DNA of 64,000 bases from positions 1-64,000 of the forward strand of contig JBBHKE010001428.1 in the NCBI GenBank assembly GCA_037447655.1. Direction: 5' to 3'. Below are positions 10,520-20,620 of this stretch, piece after piece (the stretch's first letter is position 1; every line of letters starts with the position of its first letter). The DNA is from Zygnema cylindricum. Lineage: Eukaryota > Streptophyta > Zygnematophyceae > Zygnematales > Zygnemataceae. The notes beneath the pieces are model-generated. The model had not been told where the DNA came from, made no database searches, and was given only the letters and a program-made list of their open reading frames with translations. A program made the translations under genes and the position numbers.

Positions 10520-11849
10520 TGTCGTGCATGAGAGGCTAGCAAGCAAACATGCATCACAACCAGCAAAGTCATACTCACAAACATATACAACAACGGAAAT
10601 AAATATGAAAAGTCAATAAAATATATACACCATGAGAAGGAACAAAAGTGAAAATGACCCAAGAAAGAAAAGGAAAAAGAATACTCCCCTAAAGTGAAGT
10701 GAACCCAATAATTCCCCCCCCCAGCTCCTTAATCTGTAGAGGAGCTGGTCAAGACAGCTGAGGGTCTGGAACAGAAATCGAGGCAGAAATCACATTCTCT
10801 ACAAGTGTTATCTCGTTACGATAGCAAAGCAAAGAATATTCCAACCGGAATAAGGGAAAATCCAAATTCGATCAAAAATACACTCATTTCAAGCCAACCG
10901 AAATACAAACAAGACACACACAACACAACCAAACCCTCAAGCTGCCCGAGGAAGGCACAGCAAAGTCCAGATGTGCCCCTTCACGATCGCCAATCTCCCA
11001 CTTCTACCAAATTACAAACTTTAAAGGGAAACCTTCCGAACGTGGCCTTTGGCCGTATGGATTAAAAACGAGGGCAGAAAAACAAGGAGAATAGTCTTAC
11101 TCTATCTAGCCTTTACAGCTAGCTAGCAAAGAGAAGATTGACACGTGGGCAATCGGTGAGAGTGAGAGCAAGAGAAAAGCTCCGCTGCCAAGAGAAAATT
11201 CTTGTCCAAAAGCTAATTTCTCTAAGTCTAAGAATTAGGCTAAGTAAGAGCTACGCTAGGCCTAAGCAAAATTAGATTACGTCTAATCTACTTTACATGC
11301 ATGAAACTACTTAAGATGTTGGCCAATAGGCGGCCAACATCGTTTGCCGTATGCTTGACAAAATTCACCGTTCAAGAGTAAAAACCCTCCCTTACTACAT
11401 GTGCGCGCGAACCTACATGGGTTCGCGATTTAAATAAATAAATAAATGGTGTATCGAAGCGTCGCCCGGAAATCGCGATTCACCTCCAAACAATACTCTG
11501 CGTCCATACTTCGGAATCGCGTGCATACGCACGAAACGAAGCATACCGCACGAAATACTCGAAAATCGAAATACTTGCGCACGAAATGAAAAGTATCGCA
11601 CGAAATTAGTACTGTTCAACAAACATAAAAATTAAAAATCGACGCGAAATTTCGCACGTGCTAACGAAACAACTAGACGTGCGTGCATCGAATTGTGAGT
11701 GCATGCATGAAATCGCGCGTGCATTCATAAAATAGCGCGTGGGTGCCTAAAACCAATTGTGCATGCAAAATACCGTGCGTAAATGCAAAATACCGCGCGT
11801 GCGTGCAAAATACCGCGCGTGCGAGCAACCAACACGATGCGGTATGACA
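10520..11849 (-). mobile_element. Composite unit B (1.33 kb)
   Basis: TGTCGTGC...ATGACA. It contains a C9-type homopolymer (a purine tract on the - strand) near 10,715, flanked by an 8-bp inverted repeat CCAGCTCC/GGAGCTGG, plus a middle block (10,790-11,100) shared with unit C at 16,450-16,760. It lacks the gag ORF of unit C. Its right end is clearly more diverged than those of A and C. No gene is seen in it. Confidence 0.6.
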
Positions 11850-12167
11850 ATTGTCGAGCATGAAAAACAAGCAAGCAACATGCATCACAATGAACAAAGT
11901 CATGCTCAAATATATATATACACCAACGAAAATAAATATGAAAAATACAAAAAGTATATACACCATGTGAAGGAATAAGGATGGAAATGACATAGAGAGA
12001 GAAAGGGAAGAATACTCCCCTAGAGTGAAGTGGACCCAATAATTCCCCCCCCCAGCTCTTTAGCCTGTAGAGGAGCTAGTCAACAAAGCTGAGGACACAA
12101 ACAACAGCAATGGTCAGCCGGGTTGAAAGAAAATGGAGAAGAGAGACACTCCATGGGGAACCCTTGA

Positions 12168-14480
12168 TCACCACCTGTACATGCATAAACTCTGCAAACT
12201 CAACATCCCATTAGTATCACTATCCACCACATTGAGAATGTGTGGAAAGACCTCGGTGTCGACGGTATGGATCCTTTCCGAGAAAAACGAGTCGCCATTG
12301 TCTTCCCGAAGTTCGATACTGGAAAATGCAGGGAGAGCGGAAGCCAAATGTGCCATAGTGGGCAACGGCTTGCGAGCAGAGACAAGAGGGAGGCAGATTT
12401 TGCGACCGGGAAAATTAGAGGGACGGTAGGAGAAGGTCTGATCATGCATATCTACTCCTCCACCGATTCGGAAGATAACATCCTGTCCCACTAAGCATTC
12501 GTAGTCGTTTGATTTGGTGACCAATGCTCGGACAGAAACCTCTACGGACTCACTCTCGGTTCCGTTGAGAAACCGAAAGACAAGCGGGTCCTTGGTAATT
12601 CCAAGCACCGACTCCGTGGTACTGGCTGAAGTAAGAAGCCGAGTAGACGTGGCTTGGAGCTTGTCTGCTGTCAGACCAAGCTTGAGCGCAAATCCGGATC
12701 CAAGGATCACGGGTTTGGCTCCGGTGTCCATGAGAGGGAGAGAAGGAGAAACACCATTAACAGAGAAGGACATTCGAGAATTGTCCAAGAAATTGATGTG
12801 AGGATCAAGGTCACGGCGCTCATCCGCGGTAACCGGCTGAATGACTGAAAGACTACGGTTCAGTTCCAACGCCCTCAAAGCGGCGGCTGCAGCGAACTCG
12901 TCAACAAGGGGAGAGGCTTTGGGAACCTCATTAGGAAAAGGAGAGGCCCTGGGGGCCTCATCAATCATGGCAGAAAGGATGCTTAGTCGTTCCTTGACTC
13001 GATGTGCATCAAGTATGGTACTATCCATAATGGTGAGAGCTTCAGCCACAATGGAGGAAGCTGTGTCCGGTAGAGGAGAGAGAGATTCTTTCTCGAAAGA
13101 AAGTGGAATACGGGAATTCTGTAATTTACCGTCCCGATTACGACCAGGGGATCCCTTATCGAAAGTGGTTGCCCGTTGTTGGACCGTGGAATCCCGGAGG
13201 ATTCGACCAACCAACGATGGCGTGTGGACGACTGTCCTTGCCATCCCCGTGAACTGGGGTTTCATTTCGGCCATGAAGGCAGCGAATTGCTCCTTCATCA
13301 TGGCGGCCATCATGACTTGTAACTCGGCTTTTTCCCTCTCTCTTCGAGAGGTCTTAGGCGGAGTCCCCTCTTTCTCTGTCTCGGAAGGAGGAGATATCGG
13401 CTTGGCAAAACGGGCAGGAATTCCACCGTTCTGAATCTGATTCTGATAGGAAAAATTAGGATCCTTAACATGGCAACGGTGGACATAATGTTCCTTTTGG
13501 TTGCAATGGGTGTATGTGGCCGACTTATCCGGGCACATGCGGGCATCATGTCCCGTGTTTCCACATCGGAAACACAATCGGTTTCCAGAATTAAATGGCG
13601 GATTTCCCATGGCCGGCGTCTTTGGAGGCCTATTGTTGGGCCATGGGCTACTAGGTGGAGAAAGTGGGGAAGCGACTTCCGAACGATCATGAGCTTCCCA
13701 CCAACATGATTGCATCTCATATTCTACCGCATATTGAGCGGCTTGATCAAATGTAAATTTCAGACCGTAAGTCTGAGTGAGATGACTTTGTATAAAACGT
13801 TTCGATTGATCTGGAAACTGTCCAACAAATTTTTGAACAGCTTCCGCATCGAACATTAAGTCCGGTAAAGCTTCTCGCAGAGTCTCCATGCGAGCACGTA
13901 AAGCAGGCGCGGTTTTGCCTGGTTTACGCGTGAAATTCATCAATTCTTTCTCCTGATCGGGGTTTTGCATCCGATACTCGGCTTCTAAGAAATCGAACAT
14001 AACAGATAGTGGATCCCGCAACGGAATAATCATTTCTGGTCGTGCTGGGACAGCAGCACGAGCGGCCACAGCATATTGGCGAGGAATTTCTAGGACTGCG
14101 GGAATTAGGACAACACCTTGGGCATCTAAGACCTCGGGAAAAGCGGCCTGGAATGGAATATCCGCTTGACCTATGACCTCGGGTGTACCAGCAAAAGGAG
14201 GGGAAAATTCAGTCATCGCAAGTATAACATCATACTTGCGGGAATATAATGTAAGGGCCGAACCTCTGAGGTACCGGCCAAGAAGAGAAAATGCCAAACG
14301 AAGATCAAATCGATCTTGATAGCGAAATGCCAAATCACGCATTTCGGTATTATAAAGTATACGGAAATGGGATAAAGACATGGTATCCTTCATCCCTGAA
14401 AACCAAAATTGCATTTTCCCCATGCCCCCCTCTGAAGAGGAAGCCATGTCGTCAAAGGAAGAATGCACTAGTGGTTCCAA
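12168..14480 (-). CDS. Gag-aspartic protease protein of a non-autonomous retroelement
   Basis: Intact 770-residue ORF with two Met codons near the start (residues 1 and 12). The N-terminal about 290 residues look like a Ty3/gypsy-type Gag with a Pro/Ala-rich middle. A zinc knuckle CFRCGNTGHDARMC lies near residue 300, followed by a second, imperfect Cys/His cluster (HCNQKEHYVHRC). A Met/Glu/Lys-rich stretch (MMAAMMKEQFAAFMAEM) follows. A retropepsin-like LPLMDTGAKPVI motif lies near residue 585. The ORF stops before any RT. Gag would form the RNA-packaging particle and the protease would mature it; polymerase must come from elsewhere if the element moves. The frame is uninterrupted over 2.3 kb, which suggests youth or selection. 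Confidence 0.75.
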   Translation of the reverse strand: MEPLVHSSFDDMASSSEGGMGKMQFWFSGMKDTMSLSHFRILYNTEMRDLAFRYQDRFDLRLAFSLLGRYLRGSALTLYSRKYDVILAMTEFSPPFAGTPEVIGQADIPFQAAFPEVLDAQGVVLIPAVLEIPRQYAVAARAAVPARPEMIIPLRDPLSVMFDFLEAEYRMQNPDQEKELMNFTRKPGKTAPALRARMETLREALPDLMFDAEAVQKFVGQFPDQSKRFIQSHLTQTYGLKFTFDQAAQYAVEYEMQSCWWEAHDRSEVASPLSPPSSPWPNNRPPKTPAMGNPPFNSGNRLCFRCGNTGHDARMCPDKSATYTHCNQKEHYVHRCHVKDPNFSYQNQIQNGGIPARFAKPISPPSETEKEGTPPKTSRREREKAELQVMMAAMMKEQFAAFMAEMKPQFTGMARTVVHTPSLVGRILRDSTVQQRATTFDKGSPGRNRDGKLQNSRIPLSFEKESLSPLPDTASSIVAEALTIMDSTILDAHRVKERLSILSAMIDEAPRASPFPNEVPKASPLVDEFAAAAALRALELNRSLSVIQPVTADERRDLDPHINFLDNSRMSFSVNGVSPSLPLMDTGAKPVILGSGFALKLGLTADKLQATSTRLLTSASTTESVLGITKDPLVFRFLNGTESESVEVSVRALVTKSNDYECLVGQDVIFRIGGGVDMHDQTFSYRPSNFPGRKICLPLVSARKPLPTMAHLASALPAFSSIELREDNGDSFFSERIHTVDTEVFPHILNVVDSDTNGMLSLQSLCMYRW

Positions 14481-16440
14481 ATTTGGACCAACCGAAAACG
14501 GATATGTGAGAGGATGGGAAAAGATTTCCTCTGAAAAGTCTCATTCGATTCTATGTAGGGATGATCTAGAGGAAAGTGAGGATAATTATGAGACTGTGGT
14601 CAATACTGACCGAACAGACGGAGATCTAGGGGCCGCAACCGAAACACGTGCGTCCGTAGACTCGGAGAAACTAGAAAGATCTAACTGCGGTGGATGGAAA
14701 AATGTCCCGCCGCGGGTAGATCCGGATTGATAACGTAAGTTATCCCAATCCGTGGGCATAAACGAAGAGAAAACCCTCGATTATGACTAAAATATCAAAA
14801 CGAACTAACCGAGGTGCGTCTAGTGACAGGCCAATCCAGACAAAATAATTGAACACACGAAGTCTCTAGCAAGTCCCGGTGGTCAGATCTAGCAAAAAGT
14901 CGGAATACCAAAACCTCTACCCTGCAAACAATGGGGCAAGGCCGAAGGGCCAGATCTATAAAAACAAACAGAGAAACTATCCAGGCACCTTTCGGTGCAG
15001 ATCTACAGCGGCACAGACAGAAAATTGTCTAAACAGTGCCACCAACGACAAGATCTATGAAAGGAAATCCAATCCAGATAGTCACAGGGAAACTCAAGGC
15101 CACTCACGGCCAGATAGCATGCAAGGAAAACAAGGAAAATGCAAATGCTCAAAAAGAAAGGTTCGTAATAGAACCAATCCACACCGAACCCCTACACGAG
15201 TGTCCAAATTACAAAGAAACGCTCCTGCACCCGCAAGGCATCGTGATACTTATAAACACCTTTAATACTCTTGTGAGTACTAAAAGTGAACCGGACTTGG
15301 TCGAGGCAAGTTGGATTTTGCAGAGCTCCTTGGAATCGAACCCGCTCCGATTCCGAATAATCGTGTCAAAAACCACCGCTAAACACCAAAGCAATTAGTA
15401 TCCTGCTAGGGTATGCGTATCAGCGCTATGCCACGCTATACCTAACTATAAAGCAATGATAATTTTAGGTTATAATTCGTGCAATTCTAATATATATGAA
15501 TATATATTTTTATTTTGCTAAGTGTTCTGAATGATTAAGGTTGGCAAGAGGAAAATAAAGAAAATATCAAATCCAACACAACCCAAACATCAACAAGATA
15601 GCAAATTAAGTTGCACCAAAGGAAAGAAAGATAAGAAATATTGAGAAAAGTTCAAAATAAAACACAAAATACAGTAAGATTGGGCAAAAAGGTTTCCCAA
15701 ACCCTAATTCCACGCTGAAAAAATCAAAAATCTGCGACCAATGAATGGTAATATGCTGACCTAGGGTTAAGAATTTCAAAAAATAAACCCTAAATACGCC
15801 CAAACCCTAAATCTGCGGCCGAAACCCTAAATCTGCGGCCAAACCCTAATTCCGCAGATTAACCCTAAAAATCTGACACAAAATCAGACCTAAATCTGCA
15901 GACCAGAAATATAGTGGAAGCAAGATAGAAGACAAGAATTGAAAGCAAGAAAGAAGAAACCAAAAAACCAAAACAAATTGTTTATATTTTTTAATAAAAT
16001 AAAATTTATGAATTAAGTTATTTTTATAATATATTTTCCCAATGCAAAACTGAAAACGAAAGCAAAAATAGAGAGAAAGTAGAATGAAACTTGTAGTAAA
16101 ATAAAGCTAGATCAAAAGGAAAAAAAAACCAACTCAAATAAAAGGTGGAAGAAAATCTAGAAATGAAAAAAAAGATTTTATATTGAAAATAATGTAATTT
16201 TTATATATATTTTTTTTTCCTTTAGCTTTATTTTATCACACAAAACTGAGAAGTTAAACTGAAAATGAAAGGTAAATAGGCAGGAAAATGGGAAGAAAAA
16301 AAAACAAGAATAAAAACTGAATTTGAAAAGTAATATTTTTTTTATGAATAATTTTTATAAAAATAAACTTTTAGAAAATGTGATTTTTACAAAGTGGAGC
16401 TTTTGGACAAGAATACTAAGCCACAAGGTAGCCACTAGGC
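14481..16440 (-). other. Long leader upstream of the gag-protease ORF
   Basis: No convincing gene. The part nearest gag (14,500-15,400) is moderately GC-rich; 15,450-16,400 is strongly AT-rich with poly-A/T runs. An inverted repeat GGATTGATAACG/GTTATCCCAATCC lies at 14,726-14,755. No clear primer-binding site for a tRNA 3' end was seen. Confidence 0.5.
15697..15880. repeat. Telobox (AAACCCTAA) and CTGCGGCC repeat cluster
   Basis: AAACCCTAA or ACCCTAA occurs about seven times, several in an approximately 19-bp unit AAACCCTAAATCTGCGGCC. AAACCCTAA is the plant-type telomere unit and also a promoter element (telobox). Here it lies in the leader of the - strand gag element, so it may be part of its promoter or 5' UTR. 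Confidence 0.6.
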
Positions 16441-17424
16441 TCTTGGGTCTTCAACGTATTCTTTACAAGAGTTATCTCGTACGAAAGCAACGAAGCAAAA
16501 TAAATAATTCCAACCAAAAACAAGGAAAACTCAAAATTTGGCCAAAATTCACCCTTCCATTCCCAACCGAAAATACAAACAACACAAAAACAAACACCCA
16601 AACCGTTCAGCTGTCCGTGGGAAGGGCAGCCGGATCCGGATGCTTCTCCACACGAACTCCAATCCACCACTTCCCAAAAATGACACAAGTTGGAGGGAAA
16701 CCTTCCGGACTTGGCTTTGAGCCGCGTGGATTAAAAGCGTGGGCAGAATTACAAGGAAGAATGTACGTAAACTATCTAGCCTCTACAGCTAGCTAGCAAA
16801 AGAAAGGAAGAAACTTGAGCAATCGGTGAGAGAGAGAGCAAGAGAAAAGCTCCGCTGCCAAGAGAAAATTCTTGTCCGAAAGCTAAATTCTCCAAGTCTG
16901 AGAATTAGGCTAAGTAAGAGCTACACTAGGCCTAAGCAAAATTAGCCTACGTCTAGTCTACTCTACATGCATGAAACTACTAAAGATGTTGGCCAATATG
17001 CCGCCAACATCGTCTGCCGTACGCCTGCCAAAATCCACAATCCGAGGGTTAAAACCCTCCCTAACTACATGTGCGCGAACCTACATGGGTTCGCGACTTA
17101 AATAAATACAAGGTATCGAAGCGACGCCGATACTACCAGGAATCGCGATTCGGCGCCAAACGATACTTCGCGTCGATACTCCCAAAATTGCGTGCATACG
17201 CACGAAACGAAACATATCGCACGAAACGAAAACCATCGCACTAACTATTTCTGGAAATTGCGATGCGTCGCCAAAACGATACTTCGCGTCCATACTTCAA
17301 AAATAACATATCTGCGCACGAAATAAAACATATCGCACGGAATGAGTACTATTCAACGAAACGTGCACGCGAATCGCGTACACGTCATAAATAAATGAAT
17401 CGGCGCAAAATCGCACGTGTGAAC

Positions 17425-17660
17425 GAAAATTATATATGCGTGCGAAAATTATGCGTGCATGCATTAAATCGTGCGTGTATGCATCAAATCTCGCGCGCGT
17501 GCCCAAAACCGTGCGTGCGTGCGGAATACTACGCGTGCATGCAAGAAAACCGCGCGTGCGTGCAAAATACCGCGCGAGCGTGGAAAATACCGCGCGTGCG
17601 TGAGAAATACTACGCATGCATGCAAAATACTGCGCGTGCGTGGATAATATCGTGCGCGCG
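17425..17660. repeat. ~20-bp GCGTGC-rich minisatellite in unit C
   Basis: Near-identical to 10,256-10,498 in unit A. A shorter, diverged version lies in unit B at about 11,680-11,830. Confidence 0.75.
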
Positions 17661-18049
17661 GGCAACCGACACGATGCGGCATGACATGTTGATGACATTT
17701 ACTTTCTTTTTTGCGTGATTTCCCTTGTTCTTTTGTCTTATTATAATGCACTTTTTGTCTTATCCTTCCACCCCTCTACCGCCTTTCCCGTTTCCCCTAT
17801 TCTCCTACCTCCAGTCTTCAAATCAACTAGTCCCCAACCTCTTACCTTCTTATCCCTCTCTACCATCTCCTTACTCACACTCCTTTTTAAACCCTACCCA
17901 CTCTCCTTACTTTCCTCCCCTGTCTTCTACCCCTATTTCCTACTCTCCATCCCTACTTCTTTACCCTCTACCCCCTAACTCTACAACCTTACTCCTACCT
18001 TCATTTACTAGCCCCTTACCTCCCACTCCTACCCTTACCCACTTACTCC

Positions 18050-18193
18050 TTACCCCTTACCCCTTACCCCTTACCCCTTACCCCTTACCCCTTACCCCTT
18101 ACCCCTTACCCCTTACCCCTTACCCCTTACCCCTTACCCCTTACCCCTTACCCCTTACCCCTTACCCCTTACCCCTTACCCCTTACCCCTTAC
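18050..18193. repeat. (CCCCTTA)n heptamer array, about 20 copies
   Basis: Nearly perfect CCCCTTA tandem array in copy A intron 3. The other strand reads GGGGTAA, which is G-quadruplex-prone and telomere-like in composition but not the plant TTTAGGG unit. The open frame through it is an artefact. Confidence 0.9.
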
Positions 18194-18199
18194 TTTCAT

Positions 18200-18695
18200 A
18201 CATCGATACCCTCTCTCCCTCTTTCCCTCTCTCCCTCTCTTCCTTTCTCCCTCTCTTCCTCTCTCCCTCTCCCCCACCCCCTTTCTTCCCCTCTCCATCT
18301 ATCTCTTCGTTGCCCCCCCTCACCCTCTCCCTCTCTCCCTCACTCTGCCTCTCACTTCCCTCCGACTCTCCCTCTCTGCCTCTTTCCCCCTCTCCCCCTC
18401 TCCCTCTCTCTTTCTCTCTCTCTCTCCCCCTCTCCCCCTCTCCCCCTCTCCCCCTCTCCCCCTCTCCCCCTCTCCCCCTCTCCCCCTCTCCCCCTCTCCC
18501 CCCTCTCCCCCCTCCCCCTCTCCCCCTCTCCCCCTCTCCCCCTCTCCCCTTCTCCCCTTCTCCCCCTCTCCCCCTCTCCCCCTCTCCCCCTCTCCCCCTC
18601 TCCCCCTCTCCCCCTCTCCCCCTCTCCCCCTCTCCCCCTCTTCCCCTCTTCCCCTCTCCCCCTCTCCCTCTCTCCCTCTCTCCCTTTCTCCCTCA
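18200..18695. repeat. Long CCCTCT polypyrimidine tract before exon 4
   Basis: Almost pure C/T for about 490 bp in CCCTCTC-type units, ending close to the exon 4 acceptor. It could form triplex DNA. Long open frames on both strands encode only low-complexity peptides and are not genes. Confidence 0.9.
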
Positions 18696-18730
18696 CTTGC
18701 TCCTAACACTTTATTTTTGTTTTATTTTAG

Positions 18731-18922
18731 GGTAATTTTTATTGTGGATTCACCCACGTTAACACTTCCACTCTTGAGGGTGATTATTCGGATGATGTTT
18801 GGGATGATTATTTGGAGGATGAGGATGACGACGATGGGGATCATGGTGTCGGTGACGTTTTTGAGGATGACGATGATACTTACTATGGAGGCGAAGATTT
18901 TGACGATCCCGACGTGGCTTGA
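18731..18922 (+). CDS. EID1-like F-box gene copy A, last exon (exon 4)
   Basis: The acceptor TTTTAG is followed by a phase-0 exon reading GNFYCGFTH and then a strongly acidic tail rich in Asp/Glu, ending in TGA at 18,920-18,922. It aligns with copy B exon 4 (24,900-25,067), and the bases just upstream (GCTCCTAACAC) are also shared with B intron 3, so this is the continuation of copy A displaced by the insertion at 3,016-17,686. The His of the CPKGH motif formed across the exon 3/4 junction in B is Asn here (CAT to AAT). If that His binds zinc, as expected from the family, the site may be weakened. Confidence 0.65.
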   Translation, partial: GNFYCGFTHVNTSTLEGDYSDDVWDDYLEDEDDDDGDHGVGDVFEDDDDTYYGGEDFDDPDVA

Positions 18923-18949
18923 CTGAAATTTTTGTTTGGGAGATATTTT

Positions 18950-19378
18950 CATCTAGAGAGAGTCGAGTGTACCTTTAGAGAGGCTTCATTGGACATTTAG
19001 AGAGACTTCGTTGTACATGTAGAGAGAGTTTATTAGAGAGAATTTAGTGTATAAAGTTTTAAAGGGGATGTTGGCAAGTTCTAAACTGGAATGGTTTTGG
19101 AAGGTTCTGAAGCTCCACATGTACGGCAGTTTAGGGTTGTTGGGAAGACTTGTACAGTTTTGTGTAAATAGGTCGATGCTTTCAGTGAAGGAAAATAATG
19201 ACTCCAGTAGCGGTTTATTTTCTGGATGCCTTTCCCTTTTCAACGGTTTGATAGAATTCGATAGGAGTGTGTATTCAGAGAGACTCTAGTGTGTGTTTAG
19301 AGAGACTTTATCGTGTTTAGAGAGACACTAGTGTGTATTTAGAGACACTTCGTTGTACATTTAGAGAGACTAGTGTAC
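18950..19378. repeat. TTTAGAGAGACTT-CATTGTACA minisatellite in copy A 3' flank
   Basis: Two clusters (18,952-19,040 and 19,265-19,378) of a roughly 20-25 bp unit of the type ATTTAGAGAGACTTCGTTG. They are separated by about 220 bp of unique sequence that is also found, inverted, downstream of copy D (29,285-29,500). The same minisatellite follows copy B. Confidence 0.7.
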
Positions 19379-20400
19379 AGTGCTTCCTTAGCGCTTTGGG
19401 AATTTTGAAACTTGAATGGTTGTCAAATGTTGTCACACGACGCGACACAAGGCATGCGAAGAGATGGTGGAGTAGTACTGTTTGTGGAAATTGGTTGAGA
19501 ATTCCAATTTAAGGAAAACACTTGAAATAATAAATAATAACACGGAACACTGGTTTGTTTTCTGAACTTCTTTCCATTTTCAGCAGTTTTTTCAGAGTTA
19601 GGTAATTCTGTGACACAGGAGATGGTTGCAATAATAAAAGTGACGTCACAGTTTTGATTGGCCGTGTGTGCCAAAATGGCAAAAATGTGGAAACATCGAT
19701 GTCGATGAAAATATCTTCCACAAAAATACGAAAAACATGGCTCTGTGTTATACTGGAGCTTGAGTTTTTGAATCGACTGAACATAACTTTCTATCAGTTA
19801 TTAAGAAGTTTACCGATAGTGATAAAAAGTCAAATTATTTATTATCAAAGAAACACTAGTAATTGTCAATTTTACTTGGTGGTCTTTAGTTGAGAAAAAA
19901 TGACTTCCTCCCTCTCCTTCTCTCTCCCTCTTAACGCTTTCTTTTTGCTGCCTCCCTCTCGTCTCCCCTTCTTTGGATGTTCTTTCCACTCTCCATGCCT
20001 CTGTTGCTCCGCTCTCTGGTTTCCTCTCTTTTTTTTTTTCTCTCTCTCTCTCTTTCCCAACAGAGAATCATATTCGAATATGTATTCAGTTCAGTTCGCA
20101 TCGTATTATAAGTTTCGATACGTCTGCTTGTTTTTTCCGAACGAAAACGGGAAAGTCCTACAGCATATGCACAAATAAATTAGAACCTCGCGATTCCCGT
20201 TAAACTAGTTCAGTTACATTTCCTGTGACGTCACTGCCGCGACTGTTCACTGTAAGCTTTTCTTGTGCAGTGAATTTATATTTTAAGCAAATTGAATCGC
20301 GTGTTACCGCAGCTAAGTGACCGACGGCATTCCTCGTTGGAAGTTTGGAACGTTCGTTTGTCGCTTTCTCCTGTCAACACTTTTTTTGTTCAGAAAATAA
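19379..20400. other. Duplicated 3' flank of copy A (shared with copy B)
   Basis: 19,380-19,640 aligns with 25,265-25,520 after copy B (for example GAAATAATAAATAATAACAC), and 20,270-20,420 loosely with 25,800-25,950. The flank was therefore duplicated with the gene. TGACGTCA palindromes occur near 19,641 and 20,225, and a CT-rich run at 19,905-20,060. No gene is seen. Confidence 0.6.
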
Positions 20401-20403
20401 TGT

Positions 20404-20462
20404 CCACGTCACCTTGCTGTCCACGTCATCCTGCATCCACGTCATCATGTCATCCACGTCAT
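20404..20462. promoter_or_regulatory. Four CCACGTCA motifs at 16-17 bp spacing
   Basis: CCACGTCA starts at 20,404, 20,421, 20,437 and 20,454. ACGTCA/TGACGT is the core recognised by plant TGA/bZIP factors. It lies 1.7 kb upstream of copy B, so regulation of copy B is possible but unproven. Confidence 0.4.
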
Positions 20463-20620
20463 CCGGTCGTAACCTTTTGGAGACGATTCGATCGATGGCA
20501 CATCCGCGACAATCCTTTGAGCCAGACTCGCATGGAATCGCTCACGTATTGTATTTCGTGCGAGCGAAAACAATCAAAACATCCATGTGACAGGAATGTC
20601 GTACCTTATGAGCGCATACG

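Larger units (their letters stand above)
3016..17686 (-). mobile_element. Composite of three TGTC...GACA units inserted in copy A intron 3
   Basis: The insertion starts TGTCGTGCATGAG and ends GCATGACA, with TGTT on both outer sides (3,012-3,015 and 17,687-17,690), consistent with a 4-bp target duplication. Inside are three head-to-tail units, A (3,016-10,517), B (10,520-11,849) and C (11,852-17,686), separated by only the dinucleotides GC and AT. Removing nested Copia-1 from A leaves about 1.06 kb. The left end of A is almost identical to the left end of B, and the right end of A to the right end of C, while B's right end and C's left end are more diverged. Class is uncertain: the Gag-protease ORF suggests an LTR retroelement relative on the - strand. 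Confidence 0.6.
11852..17686 (-). mobile_element. Composite unit C (5.8 kb, carries gag-protease)
   Basis: TGTCGAGCATG...GCATGACA. The outer parts match unit B; the interior 12,095-16,440 is absent from B and contains one long - strand ORF plus an AT-rich leader. A G9 purine tract on the - strand (about 12,040-12,050) lies downstream of that ORF, where a polypurine tract would be expected. Pol is missing, as in non-autonomous TR-GAG/LARD-type retroelements (family analogy). Confidence 0.55.

Noticed and set aside
10226-10531. Cys/Arg/Ala-rich frames around 9,912-10,662 and 17,297-17,751
   Set aside because: Repeat translation of the GCGTGC minisatellite; present in several frames and strands.
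12841-13434. 197-codon + strand frame
   Set aside because: Shadow of the - strand gag-protease ORF, which has recognisable zinc-knuckle and protease motifs.
18050-18193. True telomere or chromosome end
   Set aside because: The unit is CCCCTTA, not the plant TTTAGGG unit, and host exon sequence continues on the far side.
17725-18735. Long open frames on both strands through the CCCCTTA and CCCTCT tracts
   Set aside because: They encode only low-complexity Pro/Leu/Ser or Gly/Glu/Arg repeats dictated by the simple repeat.
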